Shown here piece by piece: positions 1-7,365 of a stretch of 64,000 bases of DNA. Position 1 is the stretch's first letter; each line of letters begins with the position of its first letter. Origin of the DNA: Bacillus sp. MYb209 (GTDB taxonomy: Bacteria > Bacillota > Bacilli > Bacillales > Bacillaceae_G); assembly GCF_002975175.1 (NCBI RefSeq), contig NZ_PCNZ01000023.1, forward strand, positions 1 through 64,000, written 5' to 3'. The notes beneath the pieces were generated by a model. It did not search any database. It saw only the letters and a program-made list of their open reading frames with translations, and was not told the origin of the DNA. A program made the position numbers and the translations under genes.

Positions 1-73
1 GTCTCGATGGCTGCTTAGTCTTTTTAATACTGTCTACTTGACAGGGATAAGACCAAATAAGTGAGGCTCTTTG

Positions 74-298
74 TCATTTTTTAATTAATGTACCTAATTC
101 CTCAGTAATAGCTTGCATTTCACTAATACTGAATGTTTCACGTTTCATAACGTGCTCATAAATGTCACGTAAGTCCTCGTACATTTCTTCGTTAAAACTA
201 GCAGCTCTCATTGCTCCAGCATTAACCATGCGTAATTTTTCTTTAATAGCTTCTACCATATATTCAACGTTTGCTTCTGATTTTACGGATAAATCCAC
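74..298 (-). CDS. yfkK: UPF0435 (YfkK-like) protein
   Basis: A 74-residue acidic, soluble, helical protein without signal peptide or membrane segment. It resembles the UPF0435/DUF1128 family (B. subtilis YfkK), whose function is unknown. The start is GTG (complement of 296-298), preceded at good spacing by an AAAGGGGG ribosome site at 308-315. It lies divergent from the yfkJ-like phosphatase, as in B. subtilis, and this synteny supports the family call. Nothing in the sequence suggests a specific biochemical role. Confidence 0.85.
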   Translation of the reverse strand: MDLSVKSEANVEYMVEAIKEKLRMVNAGAMRAASFNEEMYEDLRDIYEHVMKRETFSISEMQAITEELGTLIKK

Positions 299-425
299 CG
301 AAGTGTCCCCCTTTAAAATAACATAAGGTTATCTTAACATTTTTTTATCATTTTCGTTAATGAAACTTTTCAATCCTATTAAGTTAGTAGGGATTTCCTT
401 TATAATTAATAATTGGTTGTTTATA

Positions 426-441
426 CTATATAAGTATATAG
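426..441. promoter_or_regulatory. 16-bp palindrome in divergent yfkK/yfkJ promoter region
   Basis: CTATATAAGTATATAG is a perfect palindrome with 7-base arms. It lies 35 bases before the yfkJ start and overlaps TATA-rich -10 candidates. It could be an operator or just promoter AT-richness. Confidence 0.35.
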
Positions 442-475
442 TAAGAAATGCACCAAGAAGGGAAGAAACAAAAAT

Positions 476-940
476 ATGGTCCGAGTATTGTTTGTTTGTC
501 TTGGGAATATTTGTCGTTCTCCAATGGCAGAAGCAATTTTTCGAGATCTTGTCGTAAAAGAGGGACTCGAAGAGAAAATTGTCATTGATTCTGCAGGAAC
601 TGGAGATTGGCATATTGGTCATTCACCACATAAAGGAACACAAAAAATTTTAAAAGAAAATGAAGTCTCTTTTGAAGGAATTAAAGCACGGCAAGTAGAA
701 AAAGAAGACTTAACAAAGTTTGATTATATTATTGCCATGGACAACAAGAATATAGCGGATTTAAAAAGTTTTGGTAAAACTGGAGGCTATATTGGTAGAC
801 TGTCCGATTTTGTTCCAGACGGTGGCTGGACAGACGTTCCTGACCCTTACTTTACAGGGAACTTCCAAGAAGTGTATGACCTTGTAACAGAAGGGTGTGT
901 AAAGCTAGTAGCTTTCATTCGAAATGAACAAGGAATATGA
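476..940 (+). CDS. yfkJ: low molecular weight protein-tyrosine phosphatase
   Basis: A 154-residue cytosolic phosphatase of the LMW-PTP family. The phosphate-binding loop CLGNICRS is at residues 8-15, giving the C-x5-R signature with nucleophile Cys8 and Arg14. The general-acid loop DPY has Asp123. Length and motif spacing match full family members. It removes phosphate from phosphotyrosine; B. subtilis YfkJ is the likely orthologue by synteny. A purine-rich GAAGGGAAG lies just upstream of ATG 476. It is followed after 53 bases by the yfkI-like gene, probably in one transcript. Confidence 0.92.
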   Translation: MVRVLFVCLGNICRSPMAEAIFRDLVVKEGLEEKIVIDSAGTGDWHIGHSPHKGTQKILKENEVSFEGIKARQVEKEDLTKFDYIIAMDNKNIADLKSFGKTGGYIGRLSDFVPDGGWTDVPDPYFTGNFQEVYDLVTEGCVKLVAFIRNEQGI

Positions 941-993
941 GGAAGCTTAGAAAGTAATACTTTCTAATATAAGAAATGAAAGGGTGAAGGAAT

Positions 994-1509
994 ATGGCAA
1001 AGAAAAATAATATTGCTCGAAACATTGCGATTGGTGTAGTTGCAGGTGTAGCTGTATCTATGATAAAGAAAGAAAACCGTGAAAAAGTAAAAAATACGGC
1101 AGAAAAAGCAAAAACAAAGATGATTGAAATTGGTGAAAATGCGAAAATCAAAGAAAAAGTGCAAATTGTTACAGATAAAGGACGCGAGCTTGCTGATTTC
1201 AATGTAGTGAAAGCGAAAGTAGCAGAAATCAAAAAATTGACGCCGTCTGTTGTAGAAACGTTAAAAGAAACGAAAGAAATTTTTAGTAAGAGAAAAGTTG
1301 AGCGAGAAGAAAAGCCAGAAACGATTGAAATTCAAGCTGTATCTCCAAAGGTAGATGAGCTTAAAGCAGAAGAAGAGCCGGTAGTTGCTGAAGATGGCGG
1401 TATGAAAGAAGCACGTGAGTTATTTATGAAAGACTCAAATGCAGAGGAAAAAAAAACTGAAGCGTACATTGAGTTAAAGCAAGATAAAGAAGAGAAGAAA
1501 AGCGTTTAA
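994..1509 (+). CDS. YtxH/YfkI-like protein with N-terminal membrane helix
   Basis: A 171-residue protein. Residues about 8-24 form a short hydrophobic, glycine- and alanine-rich helix (IAIGVVAGVAVSMI). The rest is highly charged, Lys/Glu-rich and probably coiled, ending in Lys-rich sequence. This architecture resembles YtxH-type general stress proteins, and the position matches B. subtilis yfkI. The start is supported by GGGTGAAGG upstream. Six bases separate it from the next gene, so the two are probably co-transcribed. Function unknown. Confidence 0.75.
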   Translation: MAKKNNIARNIAIGVVAGVAVSMIKKENREKVKNTAEKAKTKMIEIGENAKIKEKVQIVTDKGRELADFNVVKAKVAEIKKLTPSVVETLKETKEIFSKRKVEREEKPETIEIQAVSPKVDELKAEEEPVVAEDGGMKEARELFMKDSNAEEKKTEAYIELKQDKEEKKSV

Positions 1510-1515
1510 ACATAT

Positions 1516-2385
1516 ATGAGAAAAATTTTAGAAAAGGTGAGAAGAAATCGCACTTATTCGTTTGGAAAAGATTTATATGATCGGACGATGCGCGATGACG
1601 TAGCGGGCTTGGCAGCACAGCTCGCTTATTTCTTCTTGCTGGCGATTTTTCCTGGGCTTGTTTTCTTAATTACGCTTCTTGGCTTTATTGACCTTCAAAC
1701 AGAAAGTGTGCTCAATTTATTAGAACCGTACGTACCAGAAGATGCGATGAACTTAATTGAAGTAAACGTAGATAAAGTTGTAAACGAACAAAATGGTGGT
1801 TTATTATCATTCGGTTTACTATCGATGTTATGGTTTGCTTCAAACGGGGTGAATGCGGTTATGAACGCTTTTAACCGCGCTTATGATGTAACAGAAACCC
1901 GTTCCTTTATTAAAACAAGAGCTTTATCTATCGTGTTTACGTTAGCGATAATTTTTATGATTGTGTTTGCACTAATCGTCCCAGTATTTGGACAAGTGAT
2001 TGGGGCAGCTGTGTTTAAAGCAATTGGTTTATCGGATAGTTTTTCTTATGTTTGGAGTATTACGCGTTTAGTAGCGAGTTTCTTCGTTTTGTTCGCTTTG
2101 TTTAGCTTTTTATATACGTTTGCGCCTGATCGGAAATTAAAGCGAAGAGAAGTCATATCGGGGGCAATATTTGCTACTGTAGGATGGATTGTGGTATCGT
2201 ACTCATTTGCCTATTATGTAGATAAATTTGCAAATTACGCTAATACATATGGTGGTCTCGGTGGTATCATTATTTTAATGTTATGGTTTTACTTAACTGC
2301 GTGGGTAATTTTACTTGGCGGTGAAATTAATGGTTTACTCCATCATTATAGAACGGGTGACAATAATTCCCGTAATGAAAAATGA
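1516..2385 (+). CDS. yfkH: YihY/UPF0761 family membrane protein (YfkH-like)
   Basis: A 289-residue integral membrane protein with about six transmembrane segments (first at about 29-54, last at about 240-270). The family is YihY/YfkH, once called ribonuclease BN by mis-assignment, and no nuclease residues are evident. The conserved N-terminal sequence before the first helix (DDVAGLAAQLAYFFLLAIFP) is typical. It follows the yfkI-like gene by six bases. A role at the envelope is inferred from topology only. The substrate is unknown. Confidence 0.88.
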   Translation: MRKILEKVRRNRTYSFGKDLYDRTMRDDVAGLAAQLAYFFLLAIFPGLVFLITLLGFIDLQTESVLNLLEPYVPEDAMNLIEVNVDKVVNEQNGGLLSFGLLSMLWFASNGVNAVMNAFNRAYDVTETRSFIKTRALSIVFTLAIIFMIVFALIVPVFGQVIGAAVFKAIGLSDSFSYVWSITRLVASFFVLFALFSFLYTFAPDRKLKRREVISGAIFATVGWIVVSYSFAYYVDKFANYANTYGGLGGIIILMLWFYLTAWVILLGGEINGLLHHYRTGDNNSRNEK

Positions 2386-2425
2386 GCTCTTGTTCCATAA
2401 TAAAAAGGAACAGGGGGGATATTTC

Positions 2426-2539
2426 ATGAGTAATAATAAAAAGAACCACAATAATAAAAGCAACAATAAACAAAAGAGCAGTTCGCATCCAAAGCATAAA
2501 ACGAGCAGTAGTGCGAACGGTCATAATAGTTACCATTAA
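2426..2539 (+). CDS. small basic Asn/Ser/Lys/His-rich protein
   Basis: A 37-residue reading frame starts at ATG 2426 behind a strong GGGGGG ribosome site (2413-2418) and ends just before a terminator. The product is almost entirely Asn, Lys, Ser and His and should be disordered. The strong ribosome site, the terminator and the tight fit between yfkH and the convergent ATPase argue that it is real. I do not recognise a family. The composition recalls small spore-associated proteins, but that is only a resemblance. Confidence 0.6.
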   Translation: MSNNKKNHNNKSNNKQKSSSHPKHKTSSSANGHNSYH

Positions 2540-2544
2540 AAAAA

Positions 2545-2576
2545 ACGGGTCCTTTATCAGGGACCCGTTATTTATT
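2545..2576. terminator. bidirectional terminator between small ORF and P-type ATPase
   Basis: Perfect 8-bp stem ACGGGTCC (2545-2552) / GGACCCGT (2561-2568), flanked by an A-run on the left and T-rich sequence on the right. It can serve both convergent genes. Confidence 0.85.
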
Positions 2577-4493
2577 TCCTTTTAATAATCGTAAACCATT
2601 CAAAATGACAAGAATCGTACTTCCTTCATGTCCAATGACACCGAATGGAAGAGCTAAAAATTGCAAGAAATTTGAACAAATAAGCATTGCAATTACAGCT
2701 AGCGAAAAGATTACGTTTTGTTTCACAATACGGTTCATTCGTTTTGATAAACGGATAGCTTGGGAAAGTCGAGATAATTCATTCTTCATAAGAACAACGT
2801 CTGCAGTCTCTAATGCTACGTCTGTTCCTTCACCCATTGCAACACCAATACTAGCAGTAGCGAGGGCAGGTGCATCGTTTATACCATCTCCAACCATGGC
2901 GACTATGCCGTACTTTTCTTTTAACTGCTTTATCGTTTCAACTTTTGTTTCCGGTAAACATGATGCGTAATATTCTTTTATATTACTTTCATTGGCAATT
3001 GCTTTTGCTGTTTCTTCATTATCACCAGTAATCATGATTGCTTCGACACCAATGCTTTGCAAATCACGAATAGCCGCTATCGTTTCTTGGCGAAGAGTAT
3101 CTTTTAAAGCAATCAGTCCAAGAATACCATCCTCATCACTAATATAAACGACAGTTTTCCCCTCTTTTTCAAGTGAAGCAGAAATGCCATTATGAAATGT
3201 CTTTATTTCTTCTCCGATAAAATCAGCTTTACCAATTTTATAAGCTTTGTTTTCTAATATTCCTTTTAATCCAAAACCAGTTACATCTTCAACGTTTTCT
3301 GGTTTTTTTATCGTAATGTCGTAAGCATGTTTTGCATATTTAACAATCGCTTCTGCTAAAGGATGTGTAGAGTGACTTTCAATCGCTGCTGTAATAGAAA
3401 GTACTTCACTTTCTGCTATGCCTTCTCGAACATATACATTTGTTACAGTAGGTTTTCCTTGTGTTAATGTTCCTGTTTTATCAAAGGCAATCGCCTTTAC
3501 TGAAGCTAGACGTTCTAAATGAATACCACCTTTAAAGAGAATACCGTTTCTCGCTCCGTTTGAAATTGCTGATAAAGTTGCTGGTGTAATAGCTGCAACT
3601 AGAGCACAAGGAGAAGCGACTACAAGTAAGATCATAGCGCGATAAAACGTTTCATTCCAACTCCAATCAAGTAAGAAATGAGGAACGAACATCATAAGCG
3701 CAACAACGAGTAGTACACCTTTTACGTATGTTCCTTCAAATTTTTCGATGAATAGTTGTGATGGTGATTTTTCGCTTTGTGCACTTTGAACGAGACGAAT
3801 AATCTTTTGGAATAATGTTTGATCGCTCGGCTTCGTAATTTTAACTTCGATAGCACCACGTAAATTTACAGTGCCGGCAAATACTTCATCGCCGAATTTT
3901 TTCTCATTCGGAATAGGTTCTCCTGTAATAGCTGCTTCATCAATATTTGTTTCACCATTATGAATTGTGCCATCAGCAGGAACACGCTCACCTGGCCTAA
4001 TTAAAATAATATCGTTAATTTGTAATTGTCTAACTGGAATACGTTCCTCAATTCCGTTTGAAATACGCAAAGCTTCTTCAGGTTGCAAGTCAAGAAGCGC
4101 TGAAATTTCTTTTTGGCTTTTGCTTAATGTATAAGATTCCATTGCGCCGCTTAATGCAAAGATGAAGATTAAAATAGCACCTTCTGCCCAGTAACCGATA
4201 ACTGCGGCACCGATAGCTGCAAAAATCATGAGCATTTCAACATTTAGCTCTTTCTCTTCAATTGTGTCTTCAATACCTTCTTTCGCTTTTGCAAATCCTC
4301 CAATTACATAAGCAAGGATATAGAAAGTAATACCTGCACTTATTGCATCATTTTTTGTGAATAACCAACCAGCTAAAATAAAAATACCAGATGCGATTGC
4401 AAATATAAGTTCATAATGTTTCTTTAATGTATCCCATAAAGAGGGATGAGAAATATCTTTTTTTGCTTGTAATGTTTTTACTTCTGCGTTCAT
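2568..4493 (-). CDS. pfeT: P1B4-type heavy-metal efflux ATPase (PfeT/ZosA-like)
   Basis: A 641-residue P-type ATPase with no N-terminal metal-binding domain. Visible motifs are DKTGTLT (phosphorylated Asp near residue 335), TGE in the actuator domain, GDGINDAPA in the P-domain, SPC in place of CPC in the sixth membrane helix (about 294), and HEGST in the last helix (about 621). SPC plus HEG(G/S)T is the signature of the P1B-4 subgroup, which exports Fe2+, Co2+ or Zn2+. The B. subtilis counterpart is PfeT (formerly ZosA), a PerR/Fur-linked Fe2+ pump. Monocistronic. A hairpin lies in its leader. Substrate preference is inferred from the subgroup. Confidence 0.88.
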   Translation of the reverse strand: MNAEVKTLQAKKDISHPSLWDTLKKHYELIFAIASGIFILAGWLFTKNDAISAGITFYILAYVIGGFAKAKEGIEDTIEEKELNVEMLMIFAAIGAAVIGYWAEGAILIFIFALSGAMESYTLSKSQKEISALLDLQPEEALRISNGIEERIPVRQLQINDIILIRPGERVPADGTIHNGETNIDEAAITGEPIPNEKKFGDEVFAGTVNLRGAIEVKITKPSDQTLFQKIIRLVQSAQSEKSPSQLFIEKFEGTYVKGVLLVVALMMFVPHFLLDWSWNETFYRAMILLVVASPCALVAAITPATLSAISNGARNGILFKGGIHLERLASVKAIAFDKTGTLTQGKPTVTNVYVREGIAESEVLSITAAIESHSTHPLAEAIVKYAKHAYDITIKKPENVEDVTGFGLKGILENKAYKIGKADFIGEEIKTFHNGISASLEKEGKTVVYISDEDGILGLIALKDTLRQETIAAIRDLQSIGVEAIMITGDNEETAKAIANESNIKEYYASCLPETKVETIKQLKEKYGIVAMVGDGINDAPALATASIGVAMGEGTDVALETADVVLMKNELSRLSQAIRLSKRMNRIVKQNVIFSLAVIAMLICSNFLQFLALPFGVIGHEGSTILVILNGLRLLKGNK

Positions 4494-4565
4494 TAATACT
4501 CGCTCCTTCCGAATTCTTATTGAGAAAAAGAATCAAAATCGAAACCCCTATAAAACGACGAAAGC

Positions 4566-4590
4566 TGCCATCCATAATGGATAGCAGCAT
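4566..4590 (-). promoter_or_regulatory. leader hairpin upstream of the P1B4 ATPase gene
   Basis: GCTGCCATCCA (4566-4576) pairs with TGGATAGCAGC (4580-4590), one G-T pair included. It lies between a possible -10 (TATACT on the minus strand near 4640) and the ATPase start. A moderately T-rich stretch follows on the minus strand, so it could be an attenuator or an mRNA-stabilising hairpin. Confidence 0.45.
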
Positions 4591-4764
4591 TTCTGTTGAA
4601 TCTGATTTTAATAGTTATTATGTTGTAATTATTCTATAGTATAGCATATGTTTTTCTTAGATGATATGTTTTTGTTTTAGTATAAACTGAAAACTTGTGT
4701 TTTCGCATTTCCTTTGGTATATATGAATATTGTTCATAAAAAGGTCGGAAAGGAAGACATCAAG

Positions 4765-5715
4765 TTGAAGACAGAGAAATTTTTTACCCATCCGATTGGC
4801 GTGTTTATTACTGCAATAGTAGCAACATTTTTATGGGGAAGCGCATTTCCCTTTATTAAATTAAGCTATGCCGAACTTGGAATTCAGCCACAAGAAGTCG
4901 GGGAACAAATATTATTTGCTGGCTATCGCTTTTTCTTATCTGGTGTAATGCTCTTATTATTTTTTAAAGCGTTAGGAAAAGATATGAAGTTCAAAAAAGG
5001 AACAGGAAAGCAGTTAGTTCAAATTGGTTTGTTTCAAACTTTTCTTCAATATATATGTTTTTATATTGGAATGAGTTACAGCTCAGGAATTGAAGGAGCG
5101 ATTATTTCAGGAACATCATCATTCTTTCAAATTTTACTCGCACACTTTTCATATAAAGATGATGCTCTAAATAGGAGAAAAGTAATTGGAGTAGCTATCG
5201 GCTTTTGCGGTGTGATTTTAGTGAATGTACCGAGTGATGGAAGTTTATCATTTCATTTTGGAATAGGTAGCCTATTACTTCTTGGGGCAGCCATGATGTA
5301 TTCGTATGGAAACATATTAGCGAAAGAAGGTAGTAAAACATTAGATATTGGGTATATGACAGCATATCAGATGATTTTCGGATCAATTGGATTGCTATGT
5401 ATAGGTACATTTCAAGTTGGAATGATGCCATTCGCATTTAATCTACATGCAATACTTATGCTCATATATTTATCGTTCTTATCAGCAGCGGGATTCTGTA
5501 TATGGAATACAATTATGAAGTATAACAAAGTAGGGAAAGTCTCGATGTATATGTTCTTTATACCAGTGTTTGGTGTGCTACTATCAAGTCTGATTTTAGG
5601 GGAAGCAATTCATTCCTTTGTACTATTTGGTTTAGCATGTGTCGCAGCGGGAATTATTGTAGTAAATCGTAACCCGGTTAAAAAGAAAGTTGAGCAGGAA
5701 AAACAAGTAGCATAG
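4765..5715 (+). CDS. EamA/DMT-superfamily transporter
   Basis: A 316-residue membrane protein with ten predicted transmembrane helices and two EamA repeats. The first repeat opens with the typical FLWGSAFPFIK sequence and the second begins near residue 170. The start chosen is TTG at 4765, because AAGGAAG at 4749-4755 sits nine bases before it; ATG 4723, in frame, has no such site. Members export metabolites or amino acids, but the substrate cannot be read here. It is followed by its own terminator. Confidence 0.85.
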   Translation: MKTEKFFTHPIGVFITAIVATFLWGSAFPFIKLSYAELGIQPQEVGEQILFAGYRFFLSGVMLLLFFKALGKDMKFKKGTGKQLVQIGLFQTFLQYICFYIGMSYSSGIEGAIISGTSSFFQILLAHFSYKDDALNRRKVIGVAIGFCGVILVNVPSDGSLSFHFGIGSLLLLGAAMMYSYGNILAKEGSKTLDIGYMTAYQMIFGSIGLLCIGTFQVGMMPFAFNLHAILMLIYLSFLSAAGFCIWNTIMKYNKVGKVSMYMFFIPVFGVLLSSLILGEAIHSFVLFGLACVAAGIIVVNRNPVKKKVEQEKQVA

Positions 5716-5738
5716 AGAACAGAAAAACGATTAAAATG

Positions 5739-5767
5739 GAAGAACAGTATTGTTCTTCTTTTTTTAC
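5739..5767 (+). terminator. rho-independent terminator after DMT transporter
   Basis: Stem GAAGAACA / TGTTCTTC (5739-5746, 5751-5758), four-base loop, then a run of T. Confidence 0.85.
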
Positions 5768-5838
5768 ATAGAAAAAGGAAAACGTGCTATATGTAACGAA
5801 AAAAAGATAGAAAAAGTATTTATTGAGGAGAACATATT

Positions 5839-6519
5839 ATGAATGTACTTTACATTGTGTTAGTCGGGCAAATTATTCTTTTTTTAATGGGAGCAATTTA
5901 TGCAATAGGACAGACGAAAAGAACGAGAAAGAATATGCCGTTACCTTTAGCGGTTCGTCTTATTCTTAGTTTTTCTTTAACAGGAAGTGCAATTTGGATA
6001 TGGTTACAAGATCCATCGGTTGAGTACAGTATGTGGGTTGCACTCGGTATGACTTTATCAACTGTAGGGGATTTATTTATGGCAGGATTAATTCCAATTG
6101 GTCATCGATTAATTGGAGGAATGGTTACTTTCGCTCTTGCACATTGTTTCTATGTGAAAGCATTTTTACAAACAGGTATTTCATGGAATGGTTTTTGGAT
6201 CGGTTTACTCGTATACGGACTCTTTCTAATTATAGGGTGGTTTTTCTTTATTCGAAATGAAAAACAAGACAAACTTTTTACAATAGGGGCTCTAATTTAC
6301 GGTTTGTGGGTTGGAGGAATGGCATGTTTTGCATTCGCCTTATATTACGAGAATATAGGAATATGGTGGATACCAGCACTTGGTGGTTTACTGTTTGTGA
6401 TTTCTGATTTTATTATCGGCGTGACAGATATCGGAGGGCGCAAACTGAAGTATGAACCACTTTGGATTTGGTTTACATATGTCGCAGCGCAGATGTGTAT
6501 TGTATATGTAGGATTATAA
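5839..6519 (+). CDS. YhhN/TMEM86 family (lysoplasmalogenase-like) membrane protein
   Basis: A 226-residue protein with about eight membrane helices. The family's conserved acidic site STVGDLFMA (near residue 75) and the later ISDFIIG segment are present. Characterised animal TMEM86 members hydrolyse the vinyl-ether bond of lysoplasmalogens. Bacterial members are mostly uncharacterised, so the activity here is only family-level inference. The start has GAGGAG at 5826-5831. Flanking terminators on both sides indicate a single-gene unit. Confidence 0.8.
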   Translation: MNVLYIVLVGQIILFLMGAIYAIGQTKRTRKNMPLPLAVRLILSFSLTGSAIWIWLQDPSVEYSMWVALGMTLSTVGDLFMAGLIPIGHRLIGGMVTFALAHCFYVKAFLQTGISWNGFWIGLLVYGLFLIIGWFFFIRNEKQDKLFTIGALIYGLWVGGMACFAFALYYENIGIWWIPALGGLLFVISDFIIGVTDIGGRKLKYEPLWIWFTYVAAQMCIVYVGL

Positions 6520-6520
6520 A

Positions 6521-6570
6521 AAGATACTCTCAAAAATAGTTAATAGACTATTTTGAGAGTATCTTTTTTA
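6521..6570 (+). terminator. rho-independent terminator after YhhN gene
   Basis: A very long stem (about 19 bp): AAGATACTCTCAAAA-type left arm at 6521-6540 and its complement at 6547-6565, followed by T residues. Confidence 0.9.
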
Positions 6571-6785
6571 TTGCTATGCTATTATATTTATTTGTTTAAT
6601 TTGTGCAGTATTTTATACTTTCTAAGCATGGATTTCATATGGGAAATATAGTATATAAAAATAGTGAATTTATAGGGATTATTATTTTTATATTTGTAAT
6701 ATTCTAATGTTGTAATTCAGAATTTTGTGGAAATTCACCAGTCGGAGTACTTATAATAAAAATAAAAAGATGATGAGATGGTGGA

Positions 6786-7322
6786 ATGATGCAAAAGAAA
6801 AAACGTTTGCGTGAATTCTTTGAAATAATTGCAATTGCATGTTTATTGGTGTTTTTGGCAAAAATCTTTTTGTTTTTTCCTACGACTGTAAAAGGAGCAT
6901 CGATGAGGCCGACGTTACAAGATGGAGATAAAGTAATTATTAATAAACTTGCAAAGAGATTTGAAAGTTATGAGAGAGAGGATATTATTGTCGTGAAGAC
7001 AGATAATTTCTACGTGAAGAGAGTTATTGGATTGCCAGGAGATGTAATTGAGATGAAGAATGATCAATTATATGTTAATCATCAAGTGAAAAACGAAGAG
7101 TATTTAAAGAATAATAAAAAACAGGCAGAAAAATTACTTATCAATTTAACTGAAGATTTTGGACCGATTACAATTCCTAAAAATAAAATTTTTGTGATGG
7201 GAGATAATCGTTTAGTTAGTAGGGATAGTAGGAACGGCTTAGGGCTCATTGATAGAACAGAAGTATTAGGAAAGCTCATGACGATATATTATCCATTTGA
7301 ACATGTGAAAATTGTAAATTAG
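6786..7322 (+). CDS. lepB: signal peptidase I
   Basis: A 178-residue type I (SipS-like) signal peptidase. One N-terminal membrane anchor spans about residues 11-31. The catalytic serine is in GASMRPT (Ser39) and the catalytic lysine in YVKRVIG (Lys78). Box E (MGDNR followed by SRDSR) lies near the C-terminus. The size matches the small Bacillus enzymes. It cleaves secretory signal peptides on the outer face of the membrane. ATG 6786 and ATG 6789 are both possible starts. The gene is monocistronic, and bacilli usually carry several paralogues. Confidence 0.95.
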   Translation: MMQKKKRLREFFEIIAIACLLVFLAKIFLFFPTTVKGASMRPTLQDGDKVIINKLAKRFESYEREDIIVVKTDNFYVKRVIGLPGDVIEMKNDQLYVNHQVKNEEYLKNNKKQAEKLLINLTEDFGPITIPKNKIFVMGDNRLVSRDSRNGLGLIDRTEVLGKLMTIYYPFEHVKIVN

Positions 7323-7326
7323 AAAT

Positions 7327-7363
7327 AAGAAAAACCAAGCGAATTAGTTGCTTGGTTTTTCTT
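7327..7363. terminator. bidirectional terminator
   Basis: Perfect 14-bp stem AAGAAAAACCAAGC (7327-7340) / GCTTGGTTTTTCTT (7350-7363) between the convergent signal peptidase and TPR/dynamin-like genes. Confidence 0.9.
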
Positions 7364-7365
7364 AT

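Noticed and set aside
1-73. CTGTCTACTTGACAG inverted repeat (31-45) at the window edge, possibly an insertion-sequence end
   Set aside because: No transposase or second end is visible, and too little flanking sequence is available to decide.
4612-4634. possible PerR or Fur box before the P1B4 ATPase gene
   Set aside because: The AT-rich sequence matches either consensus at too few positions for a call.
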